Part shown: in pieces, positions 46,501-54,700 of the stretch
How positions within the stretch are numbered: the first letter of the stretch is position 1
Layout of the letters: every line of letters begins with the position of its first letter
NCBI GenBank assembly: GCA_965230615.1
Contig: OZ246012.1
Coordinates: forward strand, 1,984,001 to 2,048,000
Reading direction: 5' to 3'
DNA: 64,000 nucleotides
Source: G965230615 sp965230615
Lineage (GTDB): Bacteria; Pseudomonadota; Gammaproteobacteria; HTCC5015
The notes under the pieces: model-generated
Seen by the model: only the letters and a program-made list of their open reading frames with translations
Told to the model about the DNA's origin: nothing
The model's database searches: none
Position numbers and translations under genes: made by a program

Positions 46501-47630
46501 AAACGCTCTGGGCCACCGCCACCGGCTGTTTGGCCGAGTGCTTCAATTTTTGTAAAGTTATCCAGCTCAAGGCGGTATTCACTACTAGAAGCACCATAGT
46601 CAGCAGGGTCATTTGAAGTGGACACTAGCCGCTGACCATCTAAACAGAAGCGGTCTTTATCATCAAAGTCGACACCGTCAATTTCACCATCTTGATCGAG
46701 TGTCATGCCACAACGACGAATCTCTGATAAACCACCTAAAGACCAGCCCAGGCCTAAGCTGCTTTCACCCGCCTGGCTGCTGTAATTTAAAGAAAGCTTA
46801 GGCGCCATACCGCCAATACCCGGCGGCACAATTAATGGCACGCTGTAGCTGGCAGCCCCCATCGGGTTAACAGTAAAGTCAGATGCAATAACACCTGGGG
46901 TAGTGATAATTGAGTCACTCAGCGGTTGGTTATCAAGATGGTCTGGTACACCGTCATTGTCATCATCCGTATCCGCATTATTGCCAATACCATCACCATC
47001 GGTATCCAGCCATTCATTGGGGTCACGTGGGAATGCGTCTTGAGCATTTGGCACTCCATCGCCATCAATATCATCATCGAGCATATCGCCAATGCGATCG
47101 CCGTCTAAGTCTGTGCTATAACCTACTACATTGCCATTGGCATCGTAGAACACAATCACATCGCCATAAGAGGCTATGTTTTCAATTTTGTATTTCACCG
47201 CGCCCGCATCGAGTGCATCTTGTGGACAGTGCTGGACCATTTCGGTTCGGTCGATAATATAACCACCAGCAAGATGGTTAAACACCAACACATCCTCTTC
47301 GTGCTCACAGTTTTGCAGCGCATTGACTTCGGCTGGGGTTAGCTTAAACACATCACCAAATGTATCAGCGGCATACCAGTTAATCAGATACGACTCATAG
47401 GGCACGATTAGCATGCGGTTTTCATTAAAATCGAGATTAAACACCACATGAATATCGGGCAGGTTTGGGCTTGAGCCAGGATCAGTCGGTGTTGACTGTG
47501 CCGATGCTGGCACCCAAGCAGAGATAAACACTGCGTGCAGCATAAAAACCAGTGTCACAATAGGTGTTTGCAGCAATGGCTTAAAAAGTGTTTGCTTAGG
47601 AAGAATATTGAAAAACAAGCCGTGTGGCAT
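40542..47630 (-). CDS. RHS1: Sec-exported SpvB/VCBS/YD-repeat polymorphic toxin with zincin-like tip
   Basis: A 2362-aa protein. Order: signal peptide (to about residue 45); Ca-binding thrombospondin type 3-like repeats (~172-235, DLDGDRIGDMLDDDIDGDG); SpvB/TcdB N-terminal domain (~245-430, GMAPKLSLNYSSQAGESSLG); VCBS/FG-GAP repeats (~555-930, many DVNGDG.DLVY); YD repeats; RHS core GRVYDPTLGKFLSPDP (~1990); the 112-bp anchor segment (residues ~2129-2166); and the variable tip, whose HERSH at 2323-2327 is an HExxH motif. The start is preceded by GGAG at 6 bases. A shell-forming RHS barrel with an encapsulated protease is inferred from known RHS/TcC structures. Confidence 0.9.
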   Translation of the reverse strand: MPHGLFFNILPKQTLFKPLLQTPIVTLVFMLHAVFISAWVPASAQSTPTDPGSSPNLPDIHVVFNLDFNENRMLIVPYESYLINWYAADTFGDVFKLTPAEVNALQNCEHEEDVLVFNHLAGGYIIDRTEMVQHCPQDALDAGAVKYKIENIASYGDVIVFYDANGNVVGYSTDLDGDRIGDMLDDDIDGDGVPNAQDAFPRDPNEWLDTDGDGIGNNADTDDDNDGVPDHLDNQPLSDSIITTPGVIASDFTVNPMGAASYSVPLIVPPGIGGMAPKLSLNYSSQAGESSLGLGWSLGGLSEIRRCGMTLDQDGEIDGVDFDDKDRFCLDGQRLVSTSNDPADYGASSSEYRLELDNFTKIEALGQTAGGGGPERFRVYASSGEIMEYGFTTNSRIEAQGRTNVMVWALNKVTDVAGNKMEFVYSENNANTEYYISRIDYAFDNAGVRHAYVTFDYGAKPTATSYLGGSRIKPDDLLEKISTYAKNQHDQTVVVKDYTLTYENSGATARKRLKSLTECSQDTCKRPTVFSWQGGNVGLQETYLGARVPGHSVGFNGSAHWPIDVDGDGRQELVYIAADSPEYWVLRHSDAGTPTRFKWVDRASPVATTGHHWLMDVNGDDLIDLVYKTDGFAYRVLKNKGDGTAVDVHWGTRSTVGSITETQAIGWPMDINGDGRTDLVYNSTEELEPASNGHAATTTTKKYYALISQANGTAVESFIGERTYGLGLSGAHWEIDVNSDGIKDLVYNRSGSQEYYALVNDGNGSVTEKWWVTRSHPSEFDYRHWPMDVNSDGLLDVVYASHSGQYRVLKNTGYADGVNAGAVDVYYGARPTNHDVANDGNHWLMDTNHDGLVDMVYERAGTSGVGGGSYEVMESRPDGTPVHRYLFAQRSHPAETFGAASPPHITLDFDGDGDVELVYAKDGDINSGGGQYYYFRNTVSPELITHITDSADNVIEISYKPLTDSNVYAQGTNPYEQYPNSTLTMPMQVVSSVNLNNGIGGTNTSSYYYEGLKLNKRGRGMLGFAMMRTTEHVSNLVTESYYKQGFPYTGQVERRQQCLGSCAPNKILNSVETDFASVATVNNAQFVYRTQAREYSYHLNQAAQTTSLLATTTNTYTNYDTYGNAQTITVEIDDALSSDLYKTVTQNVYDNWTGSAWRIGLLRESVVTRYNNGGVATDSNSVRKTAFEYDALGLLTKEIVEPDRAAPLKQVTHYRRDSFGNIETTTVCASDFAQCGNAGYAGPASLPYRITTTQFDARGQFPESTTNALGETESYVFEGTYGNRLQLTGPNLLATQWQYDAFGRVYKEVRADSTETTTERQFCSSCPAGAFSFITVSVTGAAPVTEYFDLHGRSIQVRSQGFDGSYVYTDTEYDAQGRTIKVSEPYFAGDTPAYTESVYDALNRVIELHPADGTPSTFTQYNGYTNLRERTIRGVLRQEFETKNVIGQVTAITNAAGTSNIFKYDSQGNQKENQVQGRDDTKITIGFDLLGRKTSMTDPDMGSWSYQYNGYGELVWQQDAKNNITTIEYDALGRMIERTTAEGVSTWQYGSVADFSTHHRRVGKLLQTTGPTVNGSAALYTKNYDYDSLGRPTGNTMALNIPLYVNNDSFATSQTYYDSGPHIGKLKEITYPAVNGTSFQVKRHYNDIGFLSKVTSPNDLVVYWEALGMNARGQVTTENLGEHVTTWTEINPDNGWIKRIRSASSAAGIGEFQNSEYDFDDIGNLTWRKDHTQNLVENFQYDILDQLTHAAVQQAGTSTVSKTYSYDALGNITHKSDVGHYKYGSDCQSGAGPHALCEVRDASDNVIQSYQYDANGNMLTGTDRIVSYTSFNKPYQFDNGQGSTVATFFYSADRSRIFKVSDNKRRVYVGLGATGGTLYERESDNSANTSEHLHFIYGNGPNPIGVYTIDSNDSSNTNTANDLQYFHRDHLGSLEVMTAENGTVALRSSHDVWGKRRNTDWTDASGNLPASPGNLDFTGHETITEVGLIHMNGRVYDPTLGKFLSPDPNVQFAKDVLSYNRYAYVRNNPVRYTDSSGYFLDKISPKLAQAISIGLMFVPGGGVFSAAFNAMYARANGASAGQIALSIAVSLAGNAAGEAAVGGLNAARAAAGKLAISKFQATVLQGYIAGAVSGAVGALASGDNFVRGALEGATRGAVSAAVVWGVVSTANQVTQKSEIPKFKSNQEMLDWIANHLEDLGFPKPEGVSIHAEENIRAIYNEKTGDIMLVDKGVDPLFDSHKIVPGAFDGDEIILFVDAFMPLSTDMSPRWENLVVSTTSSQLQPGSIDNIVITSESGVLKSQISPSSVEMLSALEHAIFTYAHERSHAFGVDMGLPNGAPHPNANQEGFEALRRHWEWLESN
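41134..41245 (-). repeat. 112-bp RHS anchor, native copy within RHS1
   Basis: The in-gene copy of the anchor. In the live gene the DNA continues on the RHS-core side with CAATATAGCC coding for the RHS chain, whereas in the orphan copies the same point is the RAYT-element end. On the tip side it is followed by the RHS1-specific zincin domain. Confidence 0.9.
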
Positions 47631-47840
47631 AGAATACTCCGTTTTTAATCATCTCTATTCGCGAATGGTTATCTTAGCAAATGACTTCTGATGGACGGCC
47701 TGGGTTGCGACAATACAAACCCAGCTCTCATGGCGAGAGAGCCTTAAAAAAAACTTATAGAGCCCTTTGCTGTTACCCCTAATTGTTATTGATATGTCAC
47801 TATTATTTGTATATGGCTAGCCGATAACTAGCTTTGTGTT

Positions 47841-47985
47841 GATATAGGATAGTAGACTATTAACACTGACAGTCAATAGACTAAAGTATGAAAGCGCAAC
47901 GAGGTTTGCAGGTATATAAACAAATTGCGGCTACGCTAATATGTTTGATTGTTTCCACCGAGCAACACTTCATATATGCAAAAAA
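47841..47985. repeat. Diverged repeat R1 upstream of RHS1
   Basis: Shares an alignable ~145-base stretch with R2 (48441-48590), including CAATAGACTAAAGTATG and GCAGGTATAT, but with many differences. It is about 210 bases upstream of the RHS1 start on the minus strand. The rest of the 407-base gap 47631-48038 shows no gene. It may carry a shared promoter or operator. Confidence 0.55.
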
Positions 47986-48038
47986 ATGCATTTGCCACAT
48001 TGCACAAAAATACCTTATATCTTAAGTAACAAAAATGA

Positions 48039-48371
48039 TTAGTTGCTATTGAGCGTTATACTGGTGATTTTTGGCAGGTTATTACTGCCACAACCAGAAA
48101 TTAAAAAACGCACTGTTTTTCTAGCAAGCTGGGCAGACAATAATGTGGACATCATTGCAGCATAGTTGCTTTGCATGGTTTCCAATGTGTAGCCATTGGT
48201 GTTTAAGCACTGATCAGGATTAGATGTTACCCCAGCCACTCTCACCTCTGTGTGCGCATCATTTGTTATCGTTTGCACAATCATCGTGAAACTTGAGAAA
48301 CCGCTGGCATTTACTGTGCCACATAAAGTAATAAAAATGGAAAACGCAAGCGCCTTTTTAAGTATGCTCAT
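48039..48371 (-). CDS. Small secreted protein of the RHS-associated family
   Basis: A 110-aa protein with a signal peptide (KKALAFSIFITLCGTVNA) and the family pattern: a first strand region (SFTMIVQTITND), Cys (DQCLN), YAAMMSTLLSAQLARKTVRF and a second Cys (SGCGSN) before PKITSITL. It lies directly upstream of RHS1 on the same strand. A diverged copy of its upstream region lies before RHS1, suggesting shared regulation. Function unknown; the SubB-like pattern is an inference. Confidence 0.62.
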   Translation of the reverse strand: MSILKKALAFSIFITLCGTVNASGFSSFTMIVQTITNDAHTEVRVAGVTSNPDQCLNTNGYTLETMQSNYAAMMSTLLSAQLARKTVRFLISGCGSNNLPKITSITLNSN

Positions 48372-48440
48372 TATTTAGCCCGTCCTTTTATAACGTTCAT
48401 TTATATCATATAGGTATTACTAGTGAGTCACTAGTCCATG

Positions 48441-48590
48441 CTGGTATAGGATATTATGCGCCTCAATACGCGCAGGCAATAGACTAAAGTATGGAAGCAG
48501 CACTAAAGCTTGCAGGTATATGAATAACTTGTGACTACGCCAATATTTTTTGCCGACCTTAAACCAGCGCCACTTCCATATACGCAAAGA
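48441..48590. repeat. Diverged repeat R2 upstream of the small secreted gene
   Basis: Matches R1 around CAATAGACTAAAGTATG, GCAGGTATAT, GACTACGC.AATAT and CACTTC.ATATACGCAAA, and lies about 70 bases upstream of the ATG at 48371. It probably contains that gene's promoter. I could not place -10/-35 boxes with confidence. Confidence 0.55.
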
Positions 48591-48628
48591 CCAACACTAA
48601 GAAATCTCACCCTAAGAAATCTCACCTG

Positions 48629-48780
48629 GGGGACACCCATTATTTTTGATATTTCTTGTACAAACTTAATATGCTTTTAACGCCAAATTTATTTATAGAC
48701 AAAATCACTCATAACCATCTAACAAACAACAGCTACTCCACCTTTCTTTGTAATATCTGCCTTTATTGCATTTATTCACA
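48629..48780 (+). mobile_element. MITE-like remnant of the RAYT element
   Basis: About 150 bp with a head-like GGGGACACCCATTATTTTTG and then tail-like sequence (ACTTAATATGCTTTTAACGCC, ATAGACAAAATCACTCATA, CCACCTTTCTTTGTAATATC), but no transposase. It is in the 735-base gap between the two RHS loci, next to two tandem 15-bp TAAGAAATCTCACC copies (48597-48625). The remainder of the gap to 49106 is AT-rich and I see no gene. Confidence 0.5.
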
Positions 48781-49106
48781 CAGACTAATTCTAATATCAT
48801 TTATATATATACATATATAAGTACGGCTTACATCACAAAAATAAAGGCTCCTGCAAAAACACAAAACTTAAAAATCTTAGTAATCATTATTTTACCGATA
48901 AGAACAGTATGAAATTATCAACATAGATCACTATCATATTGATAGTAAAGATGTAATTTTTTCTTTTGACAGAAGCTGTATAAACGTTTAAAAATACAGC
49001 TATAAGAATATAAATTTATTTTTACTGGGCTAGCATTAACAATAATTTCAAAAAATTCCATATGAATTAACATAAAAGCCCTTTAAAAATTTAGTCATTA
49101 TAACTA

Positions 49107-51722
49107 ATGAGGCTAAGCACATTTATGGAACCCAAAAACTCCGCTCTTCAAATTATAATATTTTTTATTTTCTTGATGATATCCAGTTTCTTTTCAGTTA
49201 GCTGGTCTGCATCGCAAACCTTTCAAGAAAACACATTGAAAAAGATCCTAGCATCAAAGCATATTATTGCTTGGAATCCCACTGAAAAATATCATTTAAA
49301 CTTTGATATAGAAGCTAATGAATTTAATACATTATCCACATGCAATATCATATGCAGCCAAACAGCTATTGATGCTGGCGCAGTCAGATATAAAGTTTTT
49401 ACGAATGTCAGCGGGTTTGGTGATATTTATGCATACTACGATGAGCATCATAATTTTTTAGGTATTGATGAAGACTCAGACAGCGATGGCATCATCAACA
49501 GCCAGGACAATGATACTGACAACGATGGCATTGAAGATGCGTACGATGAATTCCCAGAGGACCCAGGCCGCACATCAAGCGAAGTTATAACAATCAGTGG
49601 CAACCTTACTGTAACCCCCAGCGGAGCTGCCTCGTATAATCTGCCACTTGAAGTTCCGCCGGGCGTTAGCGGCCTGGCACCTAAACTATCACTCACTTAC
49701 AACAGCCAAAGTGGTAATGGCTCAGTCGGTGTCGGCTGGTCAATCAGCGGTCTATCAACAATCCATCGCTGCCCAACAACCATTGCGCAAGACGGCTATG
49801 TTGATGGTGTCGACTTTGATAACAATGACCAGTTTTGCCTAGATGGACAACGCCTAAAACTCATTGATGGCACACATGGTATTGCAGGCGCAGAATATCG
49901 AACAGAAATTGACAACAACCATCGGGTTATTTGGAACGGCACACTAAATTCAGCCAATGGTAGCTTTACTATCCACACGCCTAGCGGTGAAACTATGCGC
50001 TATGGCTCGCGTAGCGACTCACAAATTGCGGCTCAAGGGCAAAATAAAGACTATATCTGGGCACTGGATACTGTGCGTGATGGCTTTGATAATATAATGA
50101 CAATCCATTATAGCCACACAGAAGCATTCAGTGATTACTGGCCAACAGAAATTCGTTATGCGCACAATACCTCTGCTGTCGCGCAGGCAAGCGTACACTT
50201 TGCATACACAGATCGCAATGATACCCACTTAAGCTATATGGGTGGCAGCAAAGTAAAACGCCTTAAATTACTAAAAAAAATCAGTACTAAAGCGAATAAC
50301 TCAGCTGTTAAAGAGTATGTATTGAATTACGAAACCTCTCATGGCAGTGGACGAAACCGTTTAAAAACCATTATCGACTGCAGCTTAATCAGTTTAAAAC
50401 GTTGCAAACAGCCAATAACCTTTAACTGGCAGGGCCAACATAAGCATGCTGAAATCACATTGATGGGCTATGACGTCGGCAACCTTGGCTTTGAAGGCAG
50501 ATACTGGTCAATCGATGTTAATGGCGATGGTGATGAAGAAATTGTCTACTATAAAAATGGTGAACAGTTTTACTATATAGATGGCTTTGGACAAAACAAT
50601 GCTGTTGCATGGGGTGGCGGCTCAATCAATTTTCACCCTGGCCAATTCGACTTAGGCGATAACACAGAAGTTGCTAAAGCCTATCCCATGGATGTTAATG
50701 GTGATGGCCTGATGGATCTCGTTGTCAGTACACACTATCAGGTAGATGCTGGTTTATGGGCAATTATTAATGAAGGTGACGGTACTACGCATACTAAGCT
50801 GTGGGGTGTTAAAACGCTATCCATTGCCGGTAAAGGTAGCGAAGCCTGGCCGGTTGATATTAATGCCGATGGTCTTATGGACCTGATTTACACACCAGCA
50901 ATTGGTGGTGGCAGCATTAATGATCTTTTACCCAGCAAGCATTACTACGCCATGATATCTCAAGCAGATGGCTCCCAGGCACAACAAGTACACCTTGGTC
51001 AACGGCGTTTTAATGTTGGTCAATCAGGTCAATGGTTTTTCGATATTGATAACGACGGTTTACAAGACCTGATGTATAACCGCGATAACACCGCTGAATA
51101 TTATGTAGTACGTAATAAAGGCAATGGCCAACTGGATTTTACTGATGACGATGGTACACCTGCAGTTTCCCGGGCATTCACTGCTGGCTTTGGCTATGCT
51201 CATTGGCCAATGGATGTGAATGGCGACGGTGTTATCGATCTGGTTTACAACGCCGCTGGCACAAACAGTTATCGCGCTTTAATTAATACCGGCGGCAACC
51301 AATTCCTTGATCAACACTTCGCCAATCGCCTGTTTAATGTCGGCCTCAATGGCGCTCACTGGGTACTTGACGTTAACAGGGACGGTATGCAGGATTTGCT
51401 TTATAGCCCAGACAATACCAACGCTTATTATGTAATGCGCAGCAACGCTGATGGCAGCAGAACCGATGAATACTGGGGGCAAAGACACTACACAGCAGAA
51501 GATCGGCATGACTCAGCGGACGCCGATGGCAATGGTGGCACTGACCTGATCTCCCGCATTAAAGGCGGCCCACATTTTTTCGCATTGCAAAACAAAACGC
51601 TACCAGACTTAATGCTATCGCAAGTGATGGTATGGGAATCACCCAGTCGATTAGCTATGCACCACTCAGCCAAACGACTCACTACCAAAAGACCAGCACT
51701 GGTTACAATAACTATCCATTAA
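49107..51722 (+). CDS. RHS2, 5' part (SpvB/VCBS region), ends at a frameshift
   Basis: An 871-aa N-terminal portion of a second RHS protein parallel to RHS1: signal peptide (hydrophobic IIIFFIFLMISSFFSVSWSA), thrombospondin type 3-like repeats (DSDGIINSQDNDTDNDGIED), SpvB start (LEVPPGVSGLAPKLSLTYNS) and VCBS repeats (DVNGDGDEEI, DINADGLMDLIY). The frame changes near 51611, after PDL, and the ORF then ends in unrelated residues. An in-frame ATG at 49125 also fits the signal peptide start. A single lost A in TTAAAT would explain the break. Confidence 0.8.
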   Translation: MRLSTFMEPKNSALQIIIFFIFLMISSFFSVSWSASQTFQENTLKKILASKHIIAWNPTEKYHLNFDIEANEFNTLSTCNIICSQTAIDAGAVRYKVFTNVSGFGDIYAYYDEHHNFLGIDEDSDSDGIINSQDNDTDNDGIEDAYDEFPEDPGRTSSEVITISGNLTVTPSGAASYNLPLEVPPGVSGLAPKLSLTYNSQSGNGSVGVGWSISGLSTIHRCPTTIAQDGYVDGVDFDNNDQFCLDGQRLKLIDGTHGIAGAEYRTEIDNNHRVIWNGTLNSANGSFTIHTPSGETMRYGSRSDSQIAAQGQNKDYIWALDTVRDGFDNIMTIHYSHTEAFSDYWPTEIRYAHNTSAVAQASVHFAYTDRNDTHLSYMGGSKVKRLKLLKKISTKANNSAVKEYVLNYETSHGSGRNRLKTIIDCSLISLKRCKQPITFNWQGQHKHAEITLMGYDVGNLGFEGRYWSIDVNGDGDEEIVYYKNGEQFYYIDGFGQNNAVAWGGGSINFHPGQFDLGDNTEVAKAYPMDVNGDGLMDLVVSTHYQVDAGLWAIINEGDGTTHTKLWGVKTLSIAGKGSEAWPVDINADGLMDLIYTPAIGGGSINDLLPSKHYYAMISQADGSQAQQVHLGQRRFNVGQSGQWFFDIDNDGLQDLMYNRDNTAEYYVVRNKGNGQLDFTDDDGTPAVSRAFTAGFGYAHWPMDVNGDGVIDLVYNAAGTNSYRALINTGGNQFLDQHFANRLFNVGLNGAHWVLDVNRDGMQDLLYSPDNTNAYYVMRSNADGSRTDEYWGQRHYTAEDRHDSADADGNGGTDLISRIKGGPHFFALQNKTLPDLMLSQVMVWESPSRLAMHHSAKRLTTKRPALVTITIH

Positions 51723-54700
51723 ATTTAGTGAGAACCCCCAATTACGTAGTCACTGACAGCCAATACCCCGATGGCATCGGCGGCACACGTCATGTGGAAT
51801 ATCACTATCAAGATTTGCGTATCGACCGCCATGGCCGAGGCCTGCAAGGCTTTGCCCAAATAACCGAAATTGATATTGAAGCCCAAACAAAAACTATCAC
51901 GGAATATAACCAGCAATTCCCTAAAACTGGCACACCTTCGCAAACACAGCAGATTTATTTTGGTGGCGCTGGTGGTGATAAAATAATTAATCACATCATC
52001 AACGGCTATAAACAGATTATACAAACAGGCATTGCCGGTTATTATTATAAAATTGTGCCTGAATCGATAGATGAAACCTCCTACCATCTCAACACCAGCC
52101 TGACTGCAAGCAGTGCCTTTGCAAAAACCTATACAGAATATGACTCGCATGATAGCTATGGTAATGCACAGCATATCACTGTCAGAATCAGCAACATTAA
52201 TGAAACTGAGTCACAGATTACAACAACAAGTAATACCTATTTAAATATCGATAACGCCACCACCTATCGTCTTGGCCTGGTTCAGGGTGCTGTTGTCTCG
52301 CGTTACAAAAACGGCGGCTGGCAGACCAATGAAAGAACTCAAACAAGCTTTGAATATGATGCAAAGGGCTACTTGCTCAGTGAAACGATCGAACCCGGCG
52401 CTGGCGCACCGCTGGAGATAAAAACTGTTTATGCACGTGATCCATGGGGCAACATTAACAAAACCACTGTGTGCGCCGATGACTATGCAACTTGCGGAGA
52501 TACAGGCGTTACCGGCCCTGCAACATTACCCTACCGTATCATTACAACCACATTTGGCCATGACGGGCGTTTCCCAATCAATACCAGCAACGCCTTAAAC
52601 CAAACTGAAAGCTATGTTTATGAACCGGCTTTTGGCAACATTATCGCACAGACCGGGCCAAACAACTTAACAACCACATTCAGCTATGATGCATTTGGTC
52701 GCCAAACTGCAGAACACCGCCCTGACGGCAATAGCACAAGTATTGATCACGCCTGGTGCGGTAGTTGCCCAAGTCATGGCTACTACACAATCACCACAAC
52801 AGTAAGCGGCAGCGCGCCGGTTATCGAATACTTTGACCAGCTTTCACGTCAAATACGTGCACAGTCCACAGGTTTTGATGGCACAGCAACGTATAGCGAT
52901 ACGGTATATGATCACCTGGGGCGAACCATCAAAGTATCAGAACCTTATTATGCGGGCAGCAACAATATCTACTGGACAGAAACCGCCTACGATGGCATTA
53001 ATCGTATTACCCAGATTACGCCTGCCGATGGCAGCCCAGTCATTACCACACTCTACAACCCTTTCAGCAGCATACGCCAACAAACGGTTAATGCTGTACT
53101 GCGCCAGGAAACTACACTGAAAAACATTGCCGGACAAACTATCAGTACAACGGATGCTGACGGCACAGTCATGCATTATGATTATGATGTCCGCGGCAAC
53201 CTTTTAACAACGCAAGTCGCCGAGCGCCCGGACACACTCATCAGCATACAATACGATCGCCGCAGCCGAAAAATCAGCATGACTGACCCCAGCATGGGCA
53301 GCTGGCAATACCAATACAATGCTTATGGCGAACTCATATGGCAACAAGACGCTAACAGCAATATTACAACGATGGGCTATGACTTACTGGGCCGGATGAT
53401 CAGCCGGACTGATGGCGAAGGCACCAGCAACTGGACCTATGGTGATAACAGCAGTTATACCAGCAATAACCGAAACACCGGAAAGCTAATTGCCGTAAAT
53501 GGCCCCGGTGGCAACTATAGCAAGCAGATCAGTTACGATGCTTTAGGGCGCCTGAGTTCAACAACAGTGACACTGGACACCATTTACCACCCTCAGGCAG
53601 AAACCTATGTCACAACACAATCTTATGACAACTATAGCCGGGTATCGCAAATCCAATACCCATCTGTCAATGGGGCACGGTTTACTATACAACGAAATTA
53701 CAACACCTATGGCCATCTGCGCAGCATCTCCAGTCCAGCGGAGTTGTATACCTATTGGGAAGCCATGGGTGTTAATGCCCGTGGATTAGTGACTAATGAG
53801 AACTTCGCTATTACCGCTGGCAGTGACCCAGTAAGCAGCAGCTATAAAACCATCAACGATGCCAATGGCTGGATAAACCGTATTATGAGCAGCAGTGATG
53901 CCGCTGGCACTTTTCAAGATATGCAATACGAGTTTGATGATGTCGGTAACATCCGCTGGCGTAAAGACCATACACAAAACGGCAAAACTGAAAACTTCAG
54001 CTACGACGTGTTGGATCGCCTGACCAGCATTAATATCGATGGCAATAATACGACAGCGATTAACTATGATCGCCTGGGCAATATTACTTATAAATCAGAT
54101 GTAGGCCACTATAAATATGCAAGCGACTGCAGCAATGGCTTTGGCCCGCATGCTGTCTGCGAAGTGCGAGATCAAAGCAGTAATGGCAACCTGCTGCACA
54201 GCTATAACTATGACAGCAATGGCAATATGGTCGCACGCAATGGCGGCACCGTGTCATACACCAGCTTTAACAAGCCTTATCAGTTCAATGAAAGTGGCAC
54301 GATAGTGACTTTTCTGTACAGCGCTGAACGCAGCCGCATCTTCAAAAGCAGCGCTGGACTCACCCGGGCTTATCTTGGCCTAGGCGCAACCGGCGGCACA
54401 CTCTATGAACATGAACGCTTAAGCAATGGCACTGAAAAGCATGTGCACTTTATTTATGCCACCGGCAGCAAACCCATTGCCGTACATAATATTACTGTCG
54501 ACGGCAGTACCGAAACAGACAGCCTGCACTTTATGCATGGTGATCACTTGGGTTCTGTTGAAGTCCTGACCGATCACACTGGCCAGGTGACATTGCGCAA
54601 AAGCTTTGATGCCTGGGGTAAACGACGCAATACTGACTGGACGGCTAACACCAGCGGCAGTTTTACCAGTACTGAACCGGCACATGGCAATCTCGGTTTT

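Noticed and set aside
46910..47257. Plus-strand reading frame of 115 codons opposite RHS1
   Set aside because: It is the antisense of the Ca-binding repeat region and produces a His-rich low-complexity peptide, a shadow of the real gene.
48597..48625. Tandem 15-bp TAAGAAATCTCACC repeats as a regulatory array
   Set aside because: Only two copies and no pattern with promoters; treated as part of the degenerate region.
51600..51640. Programmed frameshift in RHS2
   Set aside because: No slippery heptamer of the usual type is seen, and a single-base loss in a short A run explains the break more simply.
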